A stretch of 10,833 bases of DNA from an uncultured Planctomycetaceae bacterium (GCA_903823545.1 CAIJTL010001334.1:1-10833); one strand, 5' to 3'; shown: positions 1 to 7,911, counted from the first letter of the stretch. Numbers and translations are program-made. Notes: generated by a model from the sequence alone, not told the origin.

Positions 1-897
1 CGAGTGCAACTCACCGCGCCGGCTGCACCGCATACAGGGCAAGGTTTGACCGTCACCACGTTTGAAGACGCTGCGATGACGATACCGCGCGAGGTCGCTC
101 TCGATCGTCAGATCGACCGAACATGGAGCCCGACAAAACTCGCTCCCGGCGGCCTGCGTTGGACCGGCACGTTGCTGCCGACGTACGGCCCGGCCTATGT
201 CGGCCCGTGGTCTGTGCGTGGCGACAAGGAATGCTTCGACGGTGCTTGCCGAGGTTCTCGCGACAACAACGCGAGCGTCTCATTTCGCTTTCGAGGCACG
301 TCGATCCGAGTCGTGGGCAAGACCGGCGCGAACTATGGCTTTGCCGACATTGCTCTCGATGGTCAGCCGCAACCGCAGTTCGACGGCTACAGCCCCGAAG
401 TAAAACGCGATGCCACGCTCTTCGCGAAAGACAATCTCTCCGATGGCGACCATGAGGTGACCGTGACCGTCGTCGGCTGGCACGGCAAACCTCGCAACAA
501 GGCATCGAGCGATTCGTGGGTCGATGTCGACAAGTTCGTCGTTGACGGCCTCGACTGCGACGACGCCGGATTGCCTCACACCTTCACCGCGCAAGCCGAC
601 GGCAAGGTGACGCTCTGGCTCAATCGCTCCGAGGTCCTCACTCAGACCGAGCCGCGAGCCACTCGCGAGGAACTCACCAGCAAGCCCATCAAGCTCCTGC
701 GACAACAGAGTTCACTGCAACTCAACTACACCGACGCCACACCCACCGGCGGCATCCGACTGCAATGGTCCAATCACTTCCAACCCACGCAGCCAGTCCC
801 AACATCGAGCCTCTACCCACTGACACCCGGCGGCTACACGATCGAAAACCTGAGACACGTCGGTGACATTCCGAAAACAGCGAAGAGCACACCGTAA
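1..897 (+). CDS. PA14-like / galactose-binding-like domain protein, 5' partial
   Basis: The reading frame is open from the first base (cga, then gtg) to a TAA at 895-897, so the true start lies upstream and about 298 residues are visible. Counting from codon 4-6, residues 36-60 (DRTW, then LRWTGTLLP) look like the opening strands of a PA14 barrel. Residues about 88-182 look like a galactose-binding-like or CBM-type jelly roll: SVSFRFRGTSIRVVG, ALDG, a D/G/Y-rich turn, DGDHEVTVTVVG and VDVDKFVVDG. Residues 191-271 (HTFTAQADGKVTLWLN, LQLNYTD, IRLQWS, then PTSSLYP) match the closing half of PA14. PA14 domains bind glycans and occur in secreted enzymes and surface proteins. No catalytic domain or signal peptide is visible, because the N-terminus is outside the window. 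The parent protein could be a large secreted hydrolase or a cytochrome/dehydrogenase fusion. The binding role is inferred from fold resemblance only. Confidence 0.8.
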   Translation, partial: RVQLTAPAAPHTGQGLTVTTFEDAAMTIPREVALDRQIDRTWSPTKLAPGGLRWTGTLLPTYGPAYVGPWSVRGDKECFDGACRGSRDNNASVSFRFRGTSIRVVGKTGANYGFADIALDGQPQPQFDGYSPEVKRDATLFAKDNLSDGDHEVTVTVVGWHGKPRNKASSDSWVDVDKFVVDGLDCDDAGLPHTFTAQADGKVTLWLNRSEVLTQTEPRATREELTSKPIKLLRQQSSLQLNYTDATPTGGIRLQWSNHFQPTQPVPTSSLYPLTPGGYTIENLRHVGDIPKTAKSTP

Positions 898-1291
898 CAA
901 ATGAGCGAATGTCGGCTTTCAGTCCGCGAACGCACGCGCATTGAAACGCCTCAAACAGACTGATTTCCTTACTCAAAGCAGAACAAGAAGTACATGCTCC
1001 TCGCGGAGAGGCTTTGATCTTTTCGTGGGATAGGCTTCTAGCCTGTCGGATTCGCCTCAAAAATTGAAAGGCTGGAAGCCTATCCCACGATTTCATCGCA
1101 ACCTCGGAGCGAAAGCCGATACTCGATGAAACAACCCGCTCTTCCTGGTATTGGGGCACTGCAAGTGTCATCGTTTATTAGGCGTTGCCTTATCAGATCG
1201 CGACGCTGGCAATTGGAGCCCATGCTGCGGCACGTAATGAGGCTATCAACCAGCTCAGGATTTTGAATTGGGTGGGGCGTAGCATTCCTGA
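898..1291. other. Intergenic region between converging genes
   Basis: This 394-base stretch separates the end of the PA14-like gene (+) from the end of the VWA gene (-). Apart from the long palindrome at 1023-1090 I see no conserved coding signal. Short open frames here (for example minus-strand 1080-1295 and plus-strand 1185-1436) have no recognisable motif and no ribosome binding site. There is no canonical stem plus T-run terminator for either flanking gene; the palindrome is the only strong structure. Confidence 0.6.
1023..1090. repeat. Long inverted repeat (21-bp arms) with nested hairpins
   Basis: The left arm 1023-1043 and right arm 1070-1090 are reverse complements over 21 bases with one difference (t1039 opposite g1074, a G-U wobble in RNA), separated by a 26-base loop. 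Each arm is itself a small hairpin: aggct-tct-agcct at 1032-1044 and aggct-gga-agcct at 1069-1081. The element could therefore fold either as one long stem or as two short ones. It sits between two converging genes. Short T-runs flank it on the plus strand (1019-1023 and 1091-1093), but there is no strong U-tract. It could be a bidirectional terminator or a member of a dispersed palindromic repeat family; repeats of this general type are, from memory, common in planctomycete genomes. Confidence 0.8.
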
Positions 1292-3814
1292 TCACGACTC
1301 CGAATCCGTATCGACGTGTCCCCCTTTGACCAATCGGCGCGTCATCAACACTTCAAAAATCAACAGGCCCATGAACGCAAGCAGAAGAAGTTGCCAGAGT
1401 TCATGTCGCGGGAGTTCGTTCGATGCGGCGAGCTGAATTTCTCTGGCCGTGTGAATGAATCGCATCCGTTCTTCGGCAGTCAGCGTTGTAATTTGTTCGT
1501 CAGACAGCGGAGTGAGGTTTGATTCGGCTCGATCTGCATTCACTGCAAACAGCTCGCGCCCCGGCCCCAGTGCAAATGGCTTTGCGACTTTGATCGGTTC
1601 GGCACCGTTCTTGATCGCATCACCCTTTCCCGTGAGCAACGCGTCGTCAGCAGGATCTTTGCGACGAAGGATGTAAACCCCCGGCAGGATGGTGTCATCG
1701 AGCACAACCAGAGGCATCGTCTCGTCGCCGCTCAGCTTCGGCTGATGTGGTTTTGCGTCTGGGCTTTCAAAGACAAATTCATCGGACTTGGCATTCGCAC
1801 CTTTCGCAATTTCAGCGATCGGGCAAACGAGTGCCTCGCCGACCTTCACGTTGCGGTCGCCGCGACGAGCGGCCAATTGAAAAATGATTTCATGCACGAA
1901 GGGAACAAAGTCCGGTTTCGCGGGGAGCGAGCTCCAATCGGCGTCCAGCGGAACGGTCAACAGCAAGACTTGGCCTTTGCCGAATTGTCCCGCGACCAAA
2001 TACGGAGCACCGGTCTGCAACCGAGCGAGCACCGTTACTGGTTTGCGTTCAGCGAGGTCAACCTGTTTTGTACCCGGATCAAGCAACAAGTTGGGATCGG
2101 GACGATTCGCCGCTTCGTTTGCCGGTGCCGCTTGTTGAGCGGCTTCATCTGGTTTGGGAGGTTGTGGCAGTTCGATCTTCCACCAACGACTGAAGCGAGA
2201 GGTCGTCAGTGCAGCACCTCGCTCGGCACGGAAACGCTGTAGCCACGGGGCGTCGAGTGATGCGTTTGATAAGAACAAACCCTCATCGCGATGTTCTGGC
2301 GGTTCCGATTCGATCTCAGCAAGCGTGACATTGAGCAGCCCTCTTTCCGCGTTGAACGGCCCCGTCGAATAGCGGTCTTTATCGACTCGATCACCCAACG
2401 CGAGCCCCAATCCTCCGCCACGTTGGACATAATCCGTCAACGCCGCGAGCTGCTGATCGCTCAGCAATGGGACGTTCGCCAAGATTACGGCCGAGTATTG
2501 ATCGAGTTCGTTCTTCGTGATCGGTGCTGGCTCAGCATCCGCTTTTGCCACACTCTTTTTGGCAACGTTCTTCTTCTGATCTTCGTCAGTATCAACTTTC
2601 TTCGGCGGCGGTTTCGGGTTCCAATCGGCCCACTTCACGATCGTCGGTTTCACCCACGGCGTGTCATTGCCGCCAGCGGCCAATGCGGCTCGCAGGAAGA
2701 ACGTTTCGTCCTGCACCGCTTCAGCACGCGGATCGCCGTCAACAATCAATACTGGGAGCGCGTCGGTCACGATGACGACCGCGTCGCTCGCGTTGTCGGT
2801 CGGGAGATCATCGGCGTCGAGCGTCACTCGGACTAAGTGCGAACCAACCGCTTCAAAGCGATGCTCAAATTCAACGTTCGCTTCGCCATCAGGAGACAAC
2901 GCGATTGAGATCGTTCGATCGGCAAGCCGCTGCCCATCGACTTCAAAGTGAACCTGCCGTGTGACGCTCGATGAACCGCCGCTGTATCGGACTTTCGTTT
3001 GAAACCGCACAGGGAATCCGGGAACGGTCAATTCGCGAGTTGGCAGTAATCGTTCGACATGAAAGTTCAATCGCTCGGTTGGCAGCTTCGTTTCCTCGCC
3101 ACCATCGAGCACATTCACGACCCACAACTTCGGCGAGATCGACGATTGCTTCGCGAGATCATCGACTCGCAGCCACAGGTTCGCATCGTCGGGAAACCAG
3201 CCCTGCGCCTGGCCGTCGGTCAGCAGGATGATCTCGCGTCGCAAATGAGTTCCTCGACTTAGCAGCTTCACCGCGTAGGCGAACGCTTCTGGCAAGTTAC
3301 CCGAACTCGTTGGGGGCGAGAGGTTCTTTAGCAACTCGCGGACGCGGTTCATGTCGCGCGTCGCGGGTTCGATGAGTGGGCGAACTTGTTCGCGAGCTTC
3401 AATCACCGCGACGGTGTCACCCGCTCGGACTTCGCCGAGAAATTTCTCGACCCAACGAACGGCCGCTTGTTGCGGTGTGATCGAAGTCGATTCCCAGGCC
3501 ATGCTGTAAGAACCATCGATGATCAGTACCAAATCGCGATTTGGTTGCGGGCCGATATCGCCAAGCCACTTCGCACTGACCCACGGTCGAGCCAGTGCAA
3601 TTGCGATCCAAGCGATAAATAACATTCGCAACAACAACAGCCAGAGGTCTTCCAACCAAACTCGTCGCCGAGTTTCTTGCCCCAATTCGAGGAACTGCAT
3701 GGCTCCCCAATGAACGAGGTCGTAGCGTTTCTTGCTCAGAAAATGCGCGATGACCGGCAAAGCAATTCCTGCCAAGCCTGCGAGCATCCACGGATTGAGC
3801 AATGCGAAGTTCAT
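1292..3814 (-). CDS. BatA-type VWA domain membrane protein with amidotransferase-like region
   Basis: This 840-residue protein starts with a BatA-type N-terminal domain. It has a membrane segment at about 7-26, a basic loop, then a second segment at about 56-75 ending in ARPW. A von Willebrand A domain spans about 94-235, with the MIDAS metal-site motif DGSYS at 100-104, a possible third ligand around T169-S171, and LLTDG at 197-201. Beta-rich sequence follows (about 245-350), then a class I glutamine amidotransferase-like fold: VLIVDGDP near 355-361, AVILANV, and YVQRGGGLGLALG at 462-474. That fold resumes at about 592-648 and shows no obvious catalytic cysteine triad. A last membrane helix lies at about 806-824. 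Most of the chain is probably exposed outside the membrane. Such proteins usually accompany a MoxR ATPase and a DUF58 protein, but neither is in view. The ATG at 3814 begins 49 bases after lepA stops; the ribosome site is weak and a 6-bp hairpin (3838-3859) lies in the gap. Co-transcription with lepA is plausible. Confidence 0.9.
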   Translation of the reverse strand: MNFALLNPWMLAGLAGIALPVIAHFLSKKRYDLVHWGAMQFLELGQETRRRVWLEDLWLLLLRMLFIAWIAIALARPWVSAKWLGDIGPQPNRDLVLIIDGSYSMAWESTSITPQQAAVRWVEKFLGEVRAGDTVAVIEAREQVRPLIEPATRDMNRVRELLKNLSPPTSSGNLPEAFAYAVKLLSRGTHLRREIILLTDGQAQGWFPDDANLWLRVDDLAKQSSISPKLWVVNVLDGGEETKLPTERLNFHVERLLPTRELTVPGFPVRFQTKVRYSGGSSSVTRQVHFEVDGQRLADRTISIALSPDGEANVEFEHRFEAVGSHLVRVTLDADDLPTDNASDAVVIVTDALPVLIVDGDPRAEAVQDETFFLRAALAAGGNDTPWVKPTIVKWADWNPKPPPKKVDTDEDQKKNVAKKSVAKADAEPAPITKNELDQYSAVILANVPLLSDQQLAALTDYVQRGGGLGLALGDRVDKDRYSTGPFNAERGLLNVTLAEIESEPPEHRDEGLFLSNASLDAPWLQRFRAERGAALTTSRFSRWWKIELPQPPKPDEAAQQAAPANEAANRPDPNLLLDPGTKQVDLAERKPVTVLARLQTGAPYLVAGQFGKGQVLLLTVPLDADWSSLPAKPDFVPFVHEIIFQLAARRGDRNVKVGEALVCPIAEIAKGANAKSDEFVFESPDAKPHQPKLSGDETMPLVVLDDTILPGVYILRRKDPADDALLTGKGDAIKNGAEPIKVAKPFALGPGRELFAVNADRAESNLTPLSDEQITTLTAEERMRFIHTAREIQLAASNELPRHELWQLLLLAFMGLLIFEVLMTRRLVKGGHVDTDSES

Positions 3815-3863
3815 GGTCTGCGATGAGCATAGACCGTCTGGCGAAGTTTGCCACGCCAGCGAG

Positions 3864-5666
3864 CTATTCGTCGTCGCCGGTACTGAGGACAGCGAGGAAT
3901 GCCTTCTGCGGGACTTCGACTTCGCCGAATTGCTTGAGTCGCTTCTTGCCCTCTTTTTGCTTGTCCCACAACTTGCGTTTGCGGCTGATGTCGCCGCCGT
4001 AGCATTTTGCAGTGACGTCCTTTTTCATGGCCGAGATCGTTTCGCGAGCGATGATCTTGCCGCCGATGGCCGCTTGCAGCGCGACTTCGAATTGGTGCTT
4101 GTGGATTTCGGTCTTGAGCTTCTTCACGACCGCTCGGCCACGTCGTTCGGCGTTCGCTCGATGTACGATGGTCGAAAGCGCGTCGACTCGATTCCCCTTC
4201 ACGAGGATGTCCATTTTGACGAGGTCCGCTTCACGAAAACCGATGATCTCGTAATCCATCGTGCCGTAACCGCGAGTTGCACTCTTCAGCTTGTCGTGTA
4301 AGTCAAAGATGATTTCGCCGAGCGGCAACTCCCAAATAATCTGGGCACGCTTCGGGCCGAGGAATTCAGTGTTCTTGTAGACGCCTCGCCGATCAGCGCA
4401 GAGTTGCATGATCGGGCCTATGAACTCCGACGGAACGATAATGGTCACCTTTGCGATCGGTTCACGCCATTCTTCGATATTGCCGCCATCGGGGACGTCT
4501 TGAGGATTGTCGATGCGGACAACTTCACCGCCACGTTTGACCAATTCGTAGGTCACGTTCGGTGCCGTCTGAATCAGGTCGACGCCGGATTCCTTTTCCA
4601 GTCGCTGCTGGATGATTTCCATGTGCAACAGGCCGAGGAACCCGCAACGAAAGCCGAAGCCGAGTGCATCGGACGTCTCGGCCTGATACGAAAAACTAGC
4701 GTCGTTAAGGCTCAACTTAGTGAGTTGATCGCGCAGTCGTTCAAAGTCTGTCGCCTCGATCGGGTACATGCCGCAGAAGACCATCTGCTGCGGTTGCTGA
4801 TAGCCAGCAAGCGGTTGAGCGGGCGGGTTAAGCGGATCAGCAACAGTATCACCGATGTGAACTCGGCTGAGGTCTTTGATCCCCGTGATGATGTAGCCTA
4901 CTTGGCCAGGTCCGAGTTCCGTGCACGGCTTCATGTCGGGACAGAACTGGCCCATCTCCAGGACTTCGTGAGCCGATTGTCCCTTCATGAAGAGAATCTT
5001 CTGCCCCTTGCGCACAGTGCCGTCCATGATTCGGACATACGTGATGACTCCGCGATAGATGTCGAACTTGCTATCGAAGACGAGTGCTCGCAGCGGGTCA
5101 TCAACTTTCCCTTTCGGAGGCGGGATTCGCTCAATGATCGCGATCAACGTCTCTTCAATACCGATTCCCTGTCGAGCAGACACTTGCAAGGCGTCCGTCG
5201 TGTCGAGGCCGATAACCGTTTCGATTTCTTCCAGGACTTCCGGGATGCGAGTGATCGGCAAGTCAATCTTGTTGATCACCGGAATGATCTCCAAGTTGAC
5301 GTTCACCGCCGCGTAAGCGTTCGCGACGGTTTGTGCCTGCACTCCTTGAAATGCGTCGACCACCAGCAAAGCGCCTTCGCAGGCAGCGAGGCTCCGTGAA
5401 ACTTCGTAATGGAAGTCGACGTGGCCCGGCGTGTCGATCAGGTTGAGTTCGTAAGTCTCACCCTTGTAGTTGTAGTGAATGGCGACGGTGCGCGCTTTGA
5501 CCGTGATGCCACGTTCTCGTTCGACGTCCAGATCGTCGAGAATTTGTTCGCGAAACTCGCGTTGGGTGATCGCCCCCGTCTTGAGCAAGAGCTGATCGGC
5601 CAACGTGCTTTTGCCGTGGTCGATGTGAGCGATGATCGAAAAATTGCGAATCAGTCGGGAGTCCAT
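3864..5666 (-). CDS. lepA: Elongation factor 4 (LepA), ribosome back-translocase GTPase
   Basis: LepA/EF4 is a ribosome-binding translational GTPase related to EF-G; it has been described as back-translocating ribosomes and as affecting initiation and assembly. From the ATG at 5666 the protein is 600 residues, the usual family length (E. coli 599). Visible motifs are the G1 P-loop AHIDHGKST at 13-21, switch I RGIT at 52-55, DTPGH at 78-82 and NKID at 132-135. Also visible are LSLNDASFSYQ, ALGFGFRCGFLGLLHMEI, and the LepA-specific C-terminal signature AKCYGGDISRKRKLWDKQK. An in-frame ATG at 5723 would add 19 residues, but the sequence from 5666 (MDSRLIRNFSIIAHID) matches the usual LepA N-terminus and has AGGG five bases upstream, so I prefer it. 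The gene appears intact. It lies 232 bases after the GlsB-like gene, so it probably has its own promoter. Confidence 0.97.
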   Translation of the reverse strand: MDSRLIRNFSIIAHIDHGKSTLADQLLLKTGAITQREFREQILDDLDVERERGITVKARTVAIHYNYKGETYELNLIDTPGHVDFHYEVSRSLAACEGALLVVDAFQGVQAQTVANAYAAVNVNLEIIPVINKIDLPITRIPEVLEEIETVIGLDTTDALQVSARQGIGIEETLIAIIERIPPPKGKVDDPLRALVFDSKFDIYRGVITYVRIMDGTVRKGQKILFMKGQSAHEVLEMGQFCPDMKPCTELGPGQVGYIITGIKDLSRVHIGDTVADPLNPPAQPLAGYQQPQQMVFCGMYPIEATDFERLRDQLTKLSLNDASFSYQAETSDALGFGFRCGFLGLLHMEIIQQRLEKESGVDLIQTAPNVTYELVKRGGEVVRIDNPQDVPDGGNIEEWREPIAKVTIIVPSEFIGPIMQLCADRRGVYKNTEFLGPKRAQIIWELPLGEIIFDLHDKLKSATRGYGTMDYEIIGFREADLVKMDILVKGNRVDALSTIVHRANAERRGRAVVKKLKTEIHKHQFEVALQAAIGGKIIARETISAMKKDVTAKCYGGDISRKRKLWDKQKEGKKRLKQFGEVEVPQKAFLAVLSTGDDE

Positions 5667-5898
5667 ATGGGCCCTGATTGGGAAACGGGTCGGACGATCG
5701 TTGGGTGCCAACCAGCACCGCATTGCACATCGTCACAACCCCAGAAAAGAGGCTCGCCGCTCGACAAAATCAGCCGATCGGAGCAATCACCGGCGGGACG
5801 TCCAGTGGGAGGCGGATGCTAGCGATTGAACTGGAGATGGTCGAGTGCCGAATCCTGTTCGAGAAACTACTCGGCTGGCTTCGAGTTACGTTTCCGGA

Positions 5899-6255
5899 TC
5901 ACATTCGCGGGGCCGCCTGATTACCGGACCACGGAATCCGATCCTCTCCTTCCTTCAGCCACTTGCCCGCTAGCAATCGATACAGCGCCAGCAGCACAAA
6001 AGCCCCGCCGGTTCCGACCGCAAAGCCAACAAGACTGATCGTGTTGATCCGTTGCTCGGTCGTAAAGAAGCTGAGCAACCCGAATCCGAATACGCAGCCG
6101 CCGATTCCCAACAGCACAGTAACGATCGGTCCTCCGGGATCGCGTCCCGGCATCAACCCCTTCGCTGCTAAGCCGACGATCGTTCCGAAGCCGATCCACT
6201 CCAGCACTTCATGGGCACTCTGTTCGATGATTTTCCAAACGTCTGCGTCGACCAT
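5899..6255 (-). CDS. GlsB/YeaQ/YmgE-like small membrane protein
   Basis: This 118-residue protein has three likely membrane segments, at about 18-35, 43-64 and 73-95. The segment around AAKGLMPGRDPGGPIVTVLLGIGG (given here only as a landmark, residues 30-53) matches the signature of the GlsB/YeaQ/YmgE, or transglycosylase-associated, family. In that family a glycine-rich helix is followed by an MPGxDPGG loop and another glycine-rich helix. Family members are small inner-membrane proteins often linked to stress responses; no enzyme activity is established. Most members are about 80-110 residues with two or three helices, so this one is at the long end. The start is uncertain. The ATG at 6255 has a GGTGG stretch just upstream, while the frame stays open to a GTG at 6321 that would add 22 polar residues. 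The TGA stop is at 5899-5901. Confidence 0.8.
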   Translation of the reverse strand: MVDADVWKIIEQSAHEVLEWIGFGTIVGLAAKGLMPGRDPGGPIVTVLLGIGGCVFGFGLLSFFTTEQRINTISLVGFAVGTGGAFVLLALYRLLAGKWLKEGEDRIPWSGNQAAPRM

Positions 6256-6576
6256 CTTGCCACCGTTGTCTTTGTGCGATCGGAGATTCGGAGCGAGCAT
6301 CAAATTGATTTTGGGTGCCACCGTTGAATCACAATTCCTGCATGACTGGGCTGGGGTTGTAGGTCACGAATTTGATTGACCGCAACAGCGATTTGTGAAC
6401 TGTTGGCATGTGAGGGCAAGACGGGCCAGCAACCGTTAATGCCGTAACCTCGCTTTACTTACAAGAATTCGCACGACTAAGATCACCTAGATTATCAACG
6501 CAGTTATGTACATTTTCAGCCGTACTGGGATTGAGCTCAAGCGTTACCTCGGTCGTTCTTCAACTAGGAGTCCCCC
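6256..6576. other. Divergent intergenic region between GlsB-like and PP2C genes
   Basis: These 321 bases lie between two divergently oriented genes and should carry promoters for both. The left 66 bases may instead be coding if the GlsB-like gene starts at the GTG at 6321. The middle (about 6440-6520) is locally AT-richer than the flanks, fitting promoter DNA. I could not fix convincing -35/-10 boxes for a known sigma factor and call none. The only firm site is the AGGAG ribosome binding sequence at 6566-6570. Confidence 0.55.
6566..6570 (+). promoter_or_regulatory. Ribosome binding site of the PP2C gene
   Basis: AGGAG lies six bases upstream of the ATG at 6577, close to ideal Shine-Dalgarno spacing. 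It fixes the start of the phosphatase gene. It is the strongest ribosome site in the window. Confidence 0.85.
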
Positions 6577-7911
6577 ATGCGGTGGGAGCAGAAAGTCCAA
6601 TATGCCTCGCAGAGTGATATTGGCTTTCGGCGCCGTAATAACCAAGACTCACACGTGGTAACCCTCAGTCCCGATTCCGAATCATTTCAGGCTCGCGGGC
6701 ATCTTTTTGTTGTCGCCGATGGTATGGGTGGGCACGCGGTCGGAGAGCTGGCCAGCAAAATCTGCGTCGATACGATCCCGCATGCGTATTTCAAGAACCG
6801 CACCGATGACATTCCCACAGCGCTGACGGCTGCCATTCAGGCGGCAAACTCGGCGGTTCATGAAAAGGGCTCTCAAAATATCGATTTCAACCGGATGGGG
6901 ACGACCTGCGTCACGCTAGCGCTAGGCCCTCACGGTGCAGTCATCGGCCATGTTGGTGACAGTCGACTCTATCGCGTCCGCCGCGATCAAATTGATCAAA
7001 TGACGTTCGACCATAGCCTGGAATGGGAGCTCATTCGACACGGTCGCTTGAAGCCAAATGACCATCTGCTCCCGGAAGTCAAACATGTCATTACGCGGTC
7101 GATCGGTCCAGAACCTGTCGCGGAACCAGAAGTTGACGGCCCGTTTCCAACGCGCCCTGGTGACTCGTTTTTGCTCTGCTCAGATGGGCTGACCGGCTTA
7201 GTCAAAGACGCCGAAATCGGCGCGATCACCAAGCATCTGCCCCCCGTCGAAGCTTGCCGTTTGCTGATTAACTTGGCCAATCTTCGAGGCGGCACCGACA
7301 ACATCACGGTCATCATCGCGCAGGTCGGACCGCTTCCAGAAGGAGTCACACCAACTCCTGAAGAGATTTCACCAGATGACGACGATGTCGAAGTAGACCC
7401 TCTCAGTTGGGTTTGGCTGGGTGGCCTCTGGACGACCGCAATCACGTTCGCGCTAGGCGTCGTTTGGGCAATGATCCAAGACGAAGAGAAGTGGCGAGGT
7501 GGCGCGCTGGCTGCATTGTCTGTCTTCGCCGCAATCGTGATCGGAATTTCGTGGCGTGCTCACCGTCGCAAACAGAAACCAACAGAGCAAAAAAAGCACG
7601 AATCGACCGTCCTCACAAAGGCCTATCGCACAGCTTCTGCAAAGCTGACTCCTGAGTTGCTGGAAATGCTCCGCAAACTCGAAAGTGACATGATCGAATC
7701 GGCGAAAAACGACGATTGGACCTACGATAAATCGGCGCACGAAGCGGCGCATCGTGCCACGAAAGTCGCATTTGAGAAGAAACAGCACCCGACTGTTTTA
7801 AGAGAATTGGGACACTCCATTGATCTGCTGATGGTTGGCCTGCAACAACATCGCAAAGCTGTTGCTGCGGCTCGCGAAGCAGAAGGCAAAGAGCACAAAT
7901 CTGGACATTAA
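6577..7911 (+). CDS. PP2C-family Ser/Thr protein phosphatase with two membrane segments
   Basis: This 444-residue protein begins with a bacterial PP2C (Stp/PrpC-like) domain over about residues 5-250, which removes phosphate from serine or threonine using two metal ions. The metal and phosphate site residues are visible in the expected order: R19 and D24 in RRRNNQD, D48 in VVADGMGGH, GTT at 108-110, and GHVGDSRLYRVR at 124-135. D203 follows in LLCSDGLTG and D241 in GGTDNITVI. The domain thus looks catalytically complete. An acidic linker (about 262-275) leads to two hydrophobic helices at about 277-299 and 307-327. A highly charged helical tail of about 115 residues ends in an Ala/Lys/Glu-rich stretch. 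The short loop between the helices implies a membrane hairpin with phosphatase and tail both in the cytoplasm. No Hanks-type kinase is adjacent, so its partner is unknown. The ATG at 6577 has a good ribosome site. Confidence 0.93.
   Translation: MRWEQKVQYASQSDIGFRRRNNQDSHVVTLSPDSESFQARGHLFVVADGMGGHAVGELASKICVDTIPHAYFKNRTDDIPTALTAAIQAANSAVHEKGSQNIDFNRMGTTCVTLALGPHGAVIGHVGDSRLYRVRRDQIDQMTFDHSLEWELIRHGRLKPNDHLLPEVKHVITRSIGPEPVAEPEVDGPFPTRPGDSFLLCSDGLTGLVKDAEIGAITKHLPPVEACRLLINLANLRGGTDNITVIIAQVGPLPEGVTPTPEEISPDDDDVEVDPLSWVWLGGLWTTAITFALGVVWAMIQDEEKWRGGALAALSVFAAIVIGISWRAHRRKQKPTEQKKHESTVLTKAYRTASAKLTPELLEMLRKLESDMIESAKNDDWTYDKSAHEAAHRATKVAFEKKQHPTVLRELGHSIDLLMVGLQQHRKAVAAAREAEGKEHKSGH

Noticed and set aside
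1255..1291. A 6-bp inverted repeat just past the VWA stop as a terminator
   Set aside because: The stem is short, the loop is 25 bases and no T-run follows.
1080..1436. Small frames in and beside the intergenic region (71 codons minus, 83 codons plus) as possible genes or transposase remnants
   Set aside because: Neither shows a family motif or ribosome site. The minus-strand one overlaps the VWA stop as GTGA, but its Cys/Arg-rich sequence looks random.
1745..2836. Plus-strand open frames of 165 and 181 codons opposite the VWA gene
   Set aside because: No motifs, no ribosome sites, and the minus-strand frame codes for a clearly recognisable domain series across the same bases.
3838..3859. 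Six-bp hairpin between lepA and the VWA gene as a terminator or attenuator
   Set aside because: The stem is short, has no T-run on the transcribed strand, and the genes are only 49 bases apart; chance pairing is likely.
4404..5399. A 331-codon open frame on the plus strand, antisense to lepA
   Set aside because: It lies wholly opposite a strongly conserved gene, has no recognisable domain, and its Asp/Arg/His-rich composition is typical of the reverse complement of a coding frame.
6404..6421. A possible sigma-54 promoter (TGGCATG followed by GGCAA)
   Set aside because: The GC element of the -12 box does not match and the distance to the PP2C start is long.
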